Shown: in pieces, positions 39,555 to 47,302 of the stretch
Layout of the letters: every line of letters starts with the position of its first letter
How positions within the stretch are numbered: the first letter of the stretch is position 1
Assembly (NCBI RefSeq): GCF_002741075.1
Contig: NZ_CP016634.1
Location: 574,501-638,500, forward strand
Reading direction: 5' to 3'
Origin: Pseudomonas putida
Lineage (GTDB): Bacteria; Pseudomonadota; Gammaproteobacteria; Pseudomonadales; Pseudomonadaceae
Length of the DNA stretch: 64,000 nucleotides
Program-made: the position numbers and the translations under genes
The notes under the pieces: generated by a model
The model's input: only the letters and a program-made list of their open reading frames with translations
Databases searched by the model: none
Told to the model about the DNA's origin: nothing

Positions 39555-40782
39555 ATGTTTCCCACAAAAAAGATGCTCGAAGCATTTACATCCTTGCGTT
39601 GGTTCAAAACGAGCGTGTTTTTGGGGATGTTGACCGGACCTTTGTGTAGCGAGGCGGTAGAGACCGTCATCAGCGCTCGCTACACCGGAAATGCTTCTGG
39701 AGAGTTCGAGAACACCACGCCTGAGGCTGCCTATTGCAAGAGGTTCCCTGGACGGTGCGTTGGGTACAAGCTGTTCACGGCCAACTTGCCCATCACCTAC
39801 GATAGGCAGTCGGTACACCATTCCTCGGACCCTCGCAAGCAATTCTACCTAAAGGCACCCGCGAGCCGTACCGTTCGGGTGACCCATGACAAGGGCATCG
39901 ACGCCCATGAGCTGCTGTTCGAGATCACTCACCTCAGCCAGGGCGTGACGAACGACCCTAGATTCCAGGGGGCGGCGAATCCGGTGTTCACGGCCTACGT
40001 CTATGGGGGGTGCAGTCATGTGGCAGCAACGGCGGTAGGCTCGATGACTTACTACCTGCGGACCGTTCGTTCACCCACAAGTCCAACAGGTTGTTACTCA
40101 AGCGGTCGCGAGGGCAAGGCGGGTGATGTTCATCAGAATCCCGTCGATACATTGGGCGTGGGCTTCAGACTGGCCATGCCTTCGGCGCTGCGGATGAAAC
40201 AGGGCATGTATCGCGGCAGTCTCGACTTCACTGTTGGCTCTGGAGGCGATTTTGACCTGGGCGAGGGCGTCACCAACCTCAATTCGCCAACCCTGCGGAT
40301 CAACTTCGAACTGGATGTCCAGCACGCCTTCGATCTGGACTTTCCCGCCGCGAGCGAGCGTGCCGTGCTGGAGCCTCCAGGGGGCTGGTCGCGATGGCTT
40401 GGGGGGGGGCACGCCGCCCTCTCGCCTCGAGCGCAGCATGCGCTTAAACCTATGGTCCACCGGCCCGTTCAAGGTCTACAAGCTGTGTCAGTACGACCAG
40501 GGCGTCGGTTGTGGCATTCGTAATGGCGCGGGCCACGAGGTGCCTGTCGACGTGGCCTTGACGCTGCCCTTAGGCGTGCAGCATGCCAATGCGCCCGTGC
40601 GTCGTCTGGCCATTCCGACCGGCCGCGATGCCGCCCTGACGTTCGAAATGGCGATGCCGGTGGCTGGCCAGTCGGGGCAGCTACACTTCGATGTCGTCGC
40701 TCAGCATGTCAAATCCATGCTCGACTATCCCGGCAGCACGTATCTAGGCGATGTGACGGTGTTGTTCGATGCCACGCTTTGA
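39555..40782 (+). pseudogene. CfaE/CblD-like pilus initiator adhesin, frameshifted at a G9 tract
   Basis: Two overlapping frames form one protein interrupted at nine consecutive G (40401-40409). The first (from ATG 39555) runs through SLDFTVGSGGDFDLGEG, LDVQHAFDLDFP and PGGWSRWLGGG, then leaves the family sequence. The second continues with LWSTGPFKVYKLCQYDQGVGCGI to TVLFDATL. Eight G would restore about 408 residues. These motifs resemble the CblD/CfaE minor tip adhesins of alpha-type fimbriae. An N-terminal hydrophobic stretch (TSVFLGMLTGPLCSEA) serves as a signal peptide. No chaperone, usher or major pilin is adjacent. It is either a decayed orphan or a phase-variable gene in its OFF state. 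Confidence 0.75.
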
Positions 40783-40855
40783 GCGGGTGGCGCGGGTGGT
40801 GCAAAGGCGGAGCACGGGGTGCACAGCGGCCCCCTGATCTCGATACACTCTCACG

Positions 40856-41752
40856 ATGTCTAACGCCTTTGCTGACCTTCCCCAAGCACCTTTGCAGCCC
40901 TTGTCCTTGCCCTGGCTCGAGCGGGCTGGTGTCCAGGTCGCGGTGCTGCGTCTGGACCTGATCGACCCGCTGATCAGCGGCAACAAAGGGTTCAAGCTTC
41001 GCCACCACCTGCGCGACGCCCATGCCATGGGCGCCCCTGGGCTGATCAGTCTGGGCGGCAATCACTCCAATCACCTTCACGCCCTGGCGGCGGCGGGCAA
41101 GCGCTTTGGCTTTGCCACGGCTGGCCTGCTGCGTGGGCATCCGCAGGACACCCCCACGGTTCGTGACCTGCAGGCCTTTGGCATGGCGCTGCACTGGTTG
41201 GGTTACGGCGGCTATCGCGAGCGTCACCAGGCAGGTTTCTGGGCGCCCTGGCAGGCGCGCTATCCCGGGTGGTACTGCATTCCCGAAGGCGGCGGCGGGC
41301 TGGCGGGTGCCGAGGGGTGTCGACTGATCGTCGAGCAGGCGAGGGCGCAGTTACCGGCGCTCGGCTGGGCGGATTACCACGGTTGGTGGCTGGCGGTGGG
41401 GACCGGCACCACGCTGGCGGGCCTGGTGATGGCAGAGCAAGGGCTTCGTGAGGTGCATGGGGCTCTGGCGGTACCCCCCGGGCATGGCGTCGAAGAAAAC
41501 CTCTCGACCCTGGTGCAGGGCGGCCACGAACTGCATGACGCGTGCCGTGGTGGATTCGCCCGCATCGATGACGAACTGCTGGCGTTCATCGACCAGAGTG
41601 AGCGCGAAAGCGGCCTGCCGCTGGAGGCGGTGTACACCGGCAAGGCCTTGCTGGCCCTGCGTGATCAGGTCGTGGCCGGGCGTTTCGCACCCGGCACACG
41701 CCTGATCTTCCTGCACACCGGAGGGCTGCAGGGGCGTCGCGGTTACTTGTAG
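40856..41752 (+). CDS. PLP-dependent ACC deaminase / D-cysteine desulfhydrase family protein
   Basis: A 298-residue fold-type II PLP enzyme. The PLP lysine lies in SGNKGFKLRHHL and the carboxylate-binding loop is GGNHSNHLHA; the phosphate cup is AVGTGTTLAG. Pfam-level family membership is clear. True ACC deaminase needs specific residues I cannot verify, and D-cysteine desulfhydrase is at least as likely. The start is ATG 40856, with no strong SD. Its stop overlaps that of the convergent cytochrome gene by 10 bp. Confidence 0.85.
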   Translation: MSNAFADLPQAPLQPLSLPWLERAGVQVAVLRLDLIDPLISGNKGFKLRHHLRDAHAMGAPGLISLGGNHSNHLHALAAAGKRFGFATAGLLRGHPQDTPTVRDLQAFGMALHWLGYGGYRERHQAGFWAPWQARYPGWYCIPEGGGGLAGAEGCRLIVEQARAQLPALGWADYHGWWLAVGTGTTLAGLVMAEQGLREVHGALAVPPGHGVEENLSTLVQGGHELHDACRGGFARIDDELLAFIDQSERESGLPLEAVYTGKALLALRDQVVAGRFAPGTRLIFLHTGGLQGRRGYL

Positions 41753-42288
41753 GGCAGCATGCGCAGCAGTGTGTCGTCGCGGCGCACATAGTGGTGATAG
41801 AGGCCGGCCAAGGCGTGCAGACCGATCAACCAGTAGCCCCAGCTGCCGACTCGCTCATGCCAGCCTTTGACGAACTTGGCCAGGTCCAGATCGGGCGCGA
41901 CCAGTGCAGGCAGGTCGAGGCCATAGAACGGGATCGGCTTGTCCGCGGCGCTGAGGATGATCCAGCCGGCGATTGGCAGACCGATCATCATCACGTACAG
42001 CAGCAGATGCACCAGGTGCGACAGGCCCGTTTGCCAGGCCGGAGGCTTGGGCACGATCGGTGGGGTCGGGCGGCTCAGACGCATGGCCAGGCGCAGCCAG
42101 ACCAGCACGAACACTGTCAGGCCGAGCATGAAATGCAGCTCTTTCATCAGGTCGCGCTCGGCGCTGCCTTTGGGAAACAGGCCGCGCAGCTCGATGGTGG
42201 CGTAGACCGCAGCCAACAGCACCAGCATCAGCCAGTGCAAGGCGATGGACAGACGCGCGTAATGCGTCGTGGATGTGGGTGAAGCCAT
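41743..42288 (-). CDS. Cytochrome b561 family protein
   Basis: A 181-residue inner membrane dihaem b-type cytochrome with four helices. Haem-ligand His candidates lie in LSIALHWLML, MKELHFMLGL, LSHLVHLLLYV and LIGLHALAGLYHH. It resembles CybB-type quinol-linked cytochromes (YceJ/CybB). ATG 42288 is preceded by GAGGAACC, a good SD. Monocistronic. Confidence 0.92.
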   Translation of the reverse strand: MASPTSTTHYARLSIALHWLMLVLLAAVYATIELRGLFPKGSAERDLMKELHFMLGLTVFVLVWLRLAMRLSRPTPPIVPKPPAWQTGLSHLVHLLLYVMMIGLPIAGWIILSAADKPIPFYGLDLPALVAPDLDLAKFVKGWHERVGSWGYWLIGLHALAGLYHHYVRRDDTLLRMLPYK

Positions 42289-42411
42289 GGTGGTTCCTCG
42301 TCATCAGGTTGGGGGCGGCGCTCTTGGTTGGCGCGTGGGTGTAACTCTAATCGTTGGCGAGGTTTTTTTCTTTGCGCCATGTCGTTGAAATGGCGGTTGA
42401 CAGCAAAAAGC

Positions 42412-43356
42412 TCAGGGAGGCAGTTGCGGCCAGTTGTCCGCCGCCAGGAACACGCGCTCAGTTTCTTCCCATGCCCCGTGGTCGGCTTCCTCCAGCCTGA
42501 CCAGCAACTGCGCGGGCGCAGTGCTGTCCAGCGCCTGAAGCCAGGCTTGGAACTGGCCGGGCGACCAGCAGTCCTCAGGCTCGACCCGTGTCGGCGCCAG
42601 CCAGGCGTGGCGGGGCAGGGCTTGCCAGCGGCCGTTGGGACAAGCCCGCTGGTAGTCCTGCCAGTGGCGGCGATGCAGCCATCGCCCGTGCAGGTGCTGC
42701 GGATGGGCGCCTGCCGGCGGTTCGGCATGTCCAGGCCAGGGATAGAACAAATAGCCGCCGAGCCACAGATGCGCCTGAACCTGCGTCACGCCCAGGCCCG
42801 TCAGGATTGCACGGCTCTGTGGACGTGTGGAGAGGGGCAGTTGGTGGCCCGCCAGGTGTGCCAGCTTGAGGTCCAGGCGGTCGTGACACCCGGGGCCCAG
42901 CCAGTGTGCCGGGGCGTGGCCGTCGCCATCGGGTGGGCCGAGATAGAGCTTGATGGCCAGCTCCAGGTGGTGCACGCCGTCCCGGTCTCGAAGGAGGATG
43001 TCCAATTCCCCCAGGGTATGGCCGGCTTCGCGGATCGCCAGGTTGGCCGCCAGCAACTCGATCCCAGGCGCCTGGCCCAGGGCAAATTGCCAGAGGCCTT
43101 CGTAGTACAGACCCAGGCGGCGACTGGTGATGCGCGCGAGCCAGTCGCGCAGGGGGCGGGGGTCATGGTCCAACGCCAGCAGCCAGTCGTGCAGGCGCTG
43201 TGGGTCGTGCGCCCAGTCGCTGGCGGTCAGCGGGTGGCGCTGGGGCGCGGGTGGCTGGTGCAGCATGGGGGCGGACACCAGCACCCAGGCCAGGTCGCGT
43301 ACCGCAGGCTGGCGCAGTTGGCGGGGGAGTTCGTGCAGGTGGGCGAAGGGCGTCAT
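42412..43356 (-). CDS. DUF1853 family protein (PD-(D/E)XK-like core)
   Basis: About 314 residues from ATG 43356 (MTPFAHLHELPRQLR); a longer frame to 43431 is possible and no SD decides the start. The central segment GELDILLRDRDG then HHLELAIKLYLG (Glu117, Asp119, Glu132, Lys136) matches the DUF1853 signature and looks like a restriction-endonuclease-type core. No function is established that I know of. It is divergent from nadK with 101 bp between. Confidence 0.8.
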   Translation of the reverse strand: MTPFAHLHELPRQLRQPAVRDLAWVLVSAPMLHQPPAPQRHPLTASDWAHDPQRLHDWLLALDHDPRPLRDWLARITSRRLGLYYEGLWQFALGQAPGIELLAANLAIREAGHTLGELDILLRDRDGVHHLELAIKLYLGPPDGDGHAPAHWLGPGCHDRLDLKLAHLAGHQLPLSTRPQSRAILTGLGVTQVQAHLWLGGYLFYPWPGHAEPPAGAHPQHLHGRWLHRRHWQDYQRACPNGRWQALPRHAWLAPTRVEPEDCWSPGQFQAWLQALDSTAPAQLLVRLEEADHGAWEETERVFLAADNWPQLPP

Positions 43357-43457
43357 CCAGCGAGCATAGCCGGTTTGCCGCTGGCGGGTCGTTTCGCCCA
43401 TAATCCCAAGGCCATACTGGCCATCCGTCACCCGCCGCAGAGCCTTGCAGGAGCACC

Positions 43458-44348
43458 ATGGAGCAATTTCGCAATATCGGTATCATCGGTCGCCTTGGCA
43501 GCTCCCAGGTGCTCGATACCATTCGCCGACTGAAAAGATTCCTGATCGAGCGCCACCTGCACGTGATCCTCGAGGACACCATTGCCGAGGTACTGCCCGG
43601 GCATGGCCTGCAGACTTCTACGCGCAAGCTGCTGGGCGAGGTCTGTGACCTGGTCATCGTGGTCGGTGGTGACGGCAGCCTGCTCGGCGCCGCCCGTGCG
43701 CTGGCTCGGCACAACATCCCGGTGCTGGGCATCAACCGCGGCAACCTGGGCTTTCTCACCGATATCCGCCCTGACGAGCTGGAGACCAAGGTCGCCGAGG
43801 TGCTCGATGGCCATTACCTGGTCGAGAACCGCTTCCTGCTGCAGGCCGAGGTCCGCCGCCACAACGAGGCCATTGGCCAAGGCGATGCGCTCAACGACGT
43901 GGTGCTGCACCCCGGCAAGTCGACACGGATGATCGAGTTCGAGATCTACATCGATGGCCAGTTCGTCTGCAGCCAGAAGGCCGACGGCCTGATCATCGCC
44001 ACCCCCACCGGCTCCACCGCCTATGCGCTCTCCGCGGGCGGGCCGATCATGCACCCCAAGCTCGACGCCATCGTCATCGTGCCGATGTACCCGCACACCT
44101 TGTCCGGGCGGCCGATCGTGGTGGATGGCAACAGTGAGCTCAAGATCGTCGTCTCCCAGGACCTGCAGATCTACCCGCAGGTCTCCTGCGACGGCCAGAA
44201 CCACTTCACCTGTGCTCCCGGCGACACCATCACCGTGAGCAAGAAACCGCAGAAACTGCGCCTGATCCATCCGCTGGACCATAACTACTACGAGGTGTGC
44301 CGCACCAAACTCGGCTGGGGCAGCCGTCTGGGGAGTGGAGGCGACTGA
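43458..44348 (+). CDS. nadK: NAD kinase
   Basis: Phosphorylates NAD to NADP in the cytosol. It has 296 residues with the diagnostic GGDGS motif (70-74), INRGNLGFLTDI, the NAD-binding NDVVLHPG and the TPTGSTAYALSAGGPI loop. The start is ATG 43458 behind CAGGAGC. It is the first gene of a six-gene run; its TGA overlaps the next ATG (TGATG). Confidence 0.97.
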   Translation: MEQFRNIGIIGRLGSSQVLDTIRRLKRFLIERHLHVILEDTIAEVLPGHGLQTSTRKLLGEVCDLVIVVGGDGSLLGAARALARHNIPVLGINRGNLGFLTDIRPDELETKVAEVLDGHYLVENRFLLQAEVRRHNEAIGQGDALNDVVLHPGKSTRMIEFEIYIDGQFVCSQKADGLIIATPTGSTAYALSAGGPIMHPKLDAIVIVPMYPHTLSGRPIVVDGNSELKIVVSQDLQIYPQVSCDGQNHFTCAPGDTITVSKKPQKLRLIHPLDHNYYEVCRTKLGWGSRLGSGGD

Positions 44349-45319
44349 TGCTCGATCCGGCACGCAGTTTCGACATCATCGGCGATGTACACGGTTGTGC
44401 CCTGACCCTGGAACGCCTGCTCGATGCCATGGGCTACAAGCGCCAGGGCGGGGTGTGGCGTCACCCTCGGCGCCAGGCGCTGTTCCTCGGCGACATCGTC
44501 GACCGTGGCCCGCGCATCCGCGAGGCCCTGCACATCGTCCACGACATGGTCGAGGCCGGTCAGGCCTTCTGCATCATGGGCAACCACGAGTACAACGCCC
44601 TGGCCTGGGTCACCCCGGCACTGCCGGACAGCGGCAAGACCTACGTCCGCGAGCACACCCCGCGCCACGCGCGGCTGATCGACGAGACCTTGACCCAGTT
44701 CGCCCATCATCCGGGGGACTGGCACGATTTCCTGCAATGGTTCTACGAGCTGCCGCTCTTCGTCGATGCCGGGCGCTTCCGTCTGGTCCACGCCTGCTGG
44801 GATCCGGGGTTGATCGCGCCGCTGCGCCGCGAGTACCCGAATGGGTGCATCGACGAACATTTCATCCAGGCTTCGGCGGTCTCCGGCAGCTTTGCGTCCA
44901 CGGTGTGCAACCGCCTGCTGCGCGGCACCGACATGCGCTTGCCGGACGGGCTGACCCTGACCGGCGGCGATGGCCTGACCCGCGCGTTCTTCCGTACCAA
45001 GTTCTGGGAGGAAGACCCCCAAACCTATGGAGACATCGTGTTCCAGCCCGACGCCCTGCCCGAGGACGTGGCCCGCACGCCCCTGAGCCACAGCCAGAAG
45101 AACGCCCTGCTGCGGTACGCCGAAGACGAGCCGTTGCTGTTCGTCGGCCATTACTGGCGCAGCGGCCGCCCGGCCCCGATCCGCGACAACCTGGCCTGCC
45201 TGGACTACAGCGCCGTGCTCTACGGCAAACTGGCGGCCTACCGCCTGGATGATGAAACCCGCATCGACCCCCACAAATTCGTCTGGGTCGATGTCGAACG
45301 CCCGCAGGCCAGCCAATGA
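44348..45319 (+). CDS. Calcineurin-like metallophosphoesterase
   Basis: A 323-residue protein with PPP-type metal motifs in order: DIIGDVHGC, LGDIVDRGP, MGNHEYN, and late His residues in RLVHACWDP and FVGHYWR. This order resembles ApaH/PrpE-type phosphatases, but the sequence is not the standard symmetrical Ap4A hydrolase. Start ATG 44348 overlaps the nadK stop; its end overlaps the rhomboid start (ATGA). The pairing with nadK suggests a nucleotide substrate, as inference only. Confidence 0.88.
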   Translation: MLDPARSFDIIGDVHGCALTLERLLDAMGYKRQGGVWRHPRRQALFLGDIVDRGPRIREALHIVHDMVEAGQAFCIMGNHEYNALAWVTPALPDSGKTYVREHTPRHARLIDETLTQFAHHPGDWHDFLQWFYELPLFVDAGRFRLVHACWDPGLIAPLRREYPNGCIDEHFIQASAVSGSFASTVCNRLLRGTDMRLPDGLTLTGGDGLTRAFFRTKFWEEDPQTYGDIVFQPDALPEDVARTPLSHSQKNALLRYAEDEPLLFVGHYWRSGRPAPIRDNLACLDYSAVLYGKLAAYRLDDETRIDPHKFVWVDVERPQASQ

Positions 45320-46188
45320 ACGTGATCGAAGCGATGCGCCTGCCTCTGACGGTCGACCTGGGCGGCTTCGTCAAGATGCTGCGCCGGTTGCAGGTCCCGC
45401 ACCGGGTGGTCGAACAGGGGCAGGAGCAGATTCTCTGGGTGCCGGCCTCGCTGGCCGAGGAGGTGCGCGAGTTGTATCAGCGGTATCCCGAAGGCAACGA
45501 TGAGATCCAGTTGCCCGAGGAGGTGCTCGCCGCCATGGCCCAGCGTCCTACCCTGGCCGACCAGGCCCGGGCCTGCAAGGTCACCGCAGGGGTGCTGTTG
45601 CTGTGCCTGGTCGTCGCCGTGCTGACCGGTCTGGGCGACAACCTGTCGACGGTCGGCTGGTTCACGTTCCTGGATTTCCGAGTGCAGGGCCAATACCTGT
45701 ACTTCACCTCGCTGGACCAAGGCTTGGCCGAGGGGCAGTGGTGGCGCCTGGTGTCGCCGATGCTGCTGCACTTCGGTGTCCTGCACCTGGCCATGAACGC
45801 CCTGTGGTACTGGGAGCTGGGGCGGCGCATCGAGTTACGCCAGGGGCCCTGGGCGCTGCTGGGCCTGACACTGCTGTTCAGCCTGGTGTCCAACCTGGCT
45901 CAGCATTACACCAGCGGTCCCAGTCTGTTCGGTGGCTTGTCCGGTGTGCTCTACGGTTTGCTCGGGCATGTCTGGCTGTACCAGTGGTTGGCGCCCAGCC
46001 CGTTGTTCAGCCTGCCCAAGGGCGTACTGGTGATGATGCTGGTGTGGCTGTTGATCTGCCTGACCGGCGTGGTCGGCCAGCTCGGCTTCGGTCAGATCGC
46101 CAATGCCGCCCACGTAGGCGGGCTGCTCATCGGATGCCTGACCGGGCTCTTGGGCGGGGCCCTGGCACGGCGTAAACTGTCGGCTTGA
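45316..46188 (+). CDS. Rhomboid family intramembrane serine protease
   Basis: A 290-residue GlpG-like protease. The cytoplasmic N-terminal domain (1-90) precedes six or seven helices. The catalytic Ser209 lies in GGLSGVLYG and His266 in NAAHVGGLLIG; the conserved loop-1 WWRLVSPMLLHFGVLHLAMN is present. Start ATG 45316 overlaps the phosphoesterase stop. Its inner membrane substrates are unknown. Confidence 0.93.
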   Translation: MNVIEAMRLPLTVDLGGFVKMLRRLQVPHRVVEQGQEQILWVPASLAEEVRELYQRYPEGNDEIQLPEEVLAAMAQRPTLADQARACKVTAGVLLLCLVVAVLTGLGDNLSTVGWFTFLDFRVQGQYLYFTSLDQGLAEGQWWRLVSPMLLHFGVLHLAMNALWYWELGRRIELRQGPWALLGLTLLFSLVSNLAQHYTSGPSLFGGLSGVLYGLLGHVWLYQWLAPSPLFSLPKGVLVMMLVWLLICLTGVVGQLGFGQIANAAHVGGLLIGCLTGLLGGALARRKLSA

Positions 46189-46201
46189 TTTAGGAGATGT
46201 T

Positions 46202-46462
46202 ATGTCCACCTTTGCGCAAATGATCGAAAACATCACCCCCGAGATCTACGAGAGCCTGAAGCTGGCCGTGGAAATCGGCAAATGGGCTGACGGCCGCAAG
46301 CTGACCCCGGAGCAGAAGGCCTTGTCCCTGCAGGCGGTGATCGCCTGGGAGATGAAGAACCTGCCCGAGGAGCAGCGCACCGGCTACATGGGCCCACAGG
46401 AGTGCGCGTCGAAATCGGCACCGGTCCCCAACATTCTGTTCAAGTCGGACTCGGTACATTGA
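46202..46462 (+). CDS. DUF1315 (YeaC-like) small protein
   Basis: An 86-residue cytosolic protein, MSTFAQMIENITPEIYESL..., with the conserved KLAVEIGKWADGRKLTPEQ and RTGYMGPQEC. It resembles E. coli YeaC, of unknown function. A strong SD, TTTAGGAGATGTT, is present. Its stop overlaps the probable TTG start of the DUF2797 gene (TTGA), so the two are translationally coupled. Confidence 0.88.
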   Translation: MSTFAQMIENITPEIYESLKLAVEIGKWADGRKLTPEQKALSLQAVIAWEMKNLPEEQRTGYMGPQECASKSAPVPNILFKSDSVH

Positions 46463-47289
46463 TCGAACTCGCTCGTGGCTCTCTGAGCAAGATGGCGGTG
46501 CGCCTGGAAGCACCGGTTGTCCAATACGCCTTTCGCCTGGGTGAGGAGCAGGTGCCGGTCAATCCGCTGATCGGCAAGACCTTGCGCCTGGAGTACCTCG
46601 GCGCCATCCACTGCACCCATTGCGGCAAGCGCACCAAGACCAGCTTCAGCCAGGGTTACTGCTACCCGTGCATGACCAAGCTGGCCCAGTGCGATGTCTG
46701 CATCATGGCCCCGGAAAAATGCCATTACGACGCCGGTACCTGCCGCGAGCCGTCGTGGGGCGAGCAGTTCTGCATGACCGACCACGTGGTGTACCTGGCC
46801 AACTCCTCGGGCATCAAGGTCGGCATCACCCGCGCCACCCAGCTGCCCACCCGCTGGCTCGACCAGGGGGCCAGCCAGGCCTTGCCGATCCTGCGCGTGG
46901 CCACCCGGCAACAGTCCGGCCTGGTCGAGGACTTGCTACGCAGTCAGGTTCCGGATCGCACCAACTGGCGCGCGCTGCTCAAGGGCGACGCCGAGGTGCT
47001 CGACCTGCCGGCCATCCGCGAACAGATCTTCGACGCCTGCGCCGATGGGCTGCGGGGCTTGCAGGAGCGCTTTGGCCTGCAGGCGATCCAGCCGCTGGCC
47101 GATGCCGAAGTGGTCCAGATGCGCTACCCGGTCGAGGCCTACCCGAAAAAGATCGTCAGCTTCAACCTGGACAAGGACCCCGTGGCCGAAGGCACGCTGT
47201 TGGGCATCAAGGGCCAGTACCTGATCTTCGACACCGGCGTGATCAACATTCGCAAGTACACGGCCTACCAATTGGCCGTGCACCAGTAA
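46459..47289 (+). CDS. DUF2797 family protein (zinc-binding, GIY-YIG-like segment)
   Basis: About 276 residues if translation starts at TTG 46459 (then IELARGSLSKMAVRL), overlapping the yeaC-like stop. GTG 46402 or ATG 46492 are alternatives. Three CxxC pairs (CTHCGK, CYPC, CDVC) and further Cys suggest zinc binding. HVVYLANSSGIKVGITR followed by PTRWLDQGA looks like a GIY-YIG nuclease core (VYL..., KVGIT, R-W). Function unknown; it lies just upstream of pepN, separated by 13 bp. Confidence 0.82.
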   Translation: MIELARGSLSKMAVRLEAPVVQYAFRLGEEQVPVNPLIGKTLRLEYLGAIHCTHCGKRTKTSFSQGYCYPCMTKLAQCDVCIMAPEKCHYDAGTCREPSWGEQFCMTDHVVYLANSSGIKVGITRATQLPTRWLDQGASQALPILRVATRQQSGLVEDLLRSQVPDRTNWRALLKGDAEVLDLPAIREQIFDACADGLRGLQERFGLQAIQPLADAEVVQMRYPVEAYPKKIVSFNLDKDPVAEGTLLGIKGQYLIFDTGVINIRKYTAYQLAVHQ

Positions 47290-47302
47290 AAGGACCAGCA
47301 CG

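Noticed and set aside
40779..40961. Short frame overlapping the start of the PLP enzyme gene
   Set aside because: No SD, not conserved-looking, and in a different frame from the recognisable PLP enzyme.
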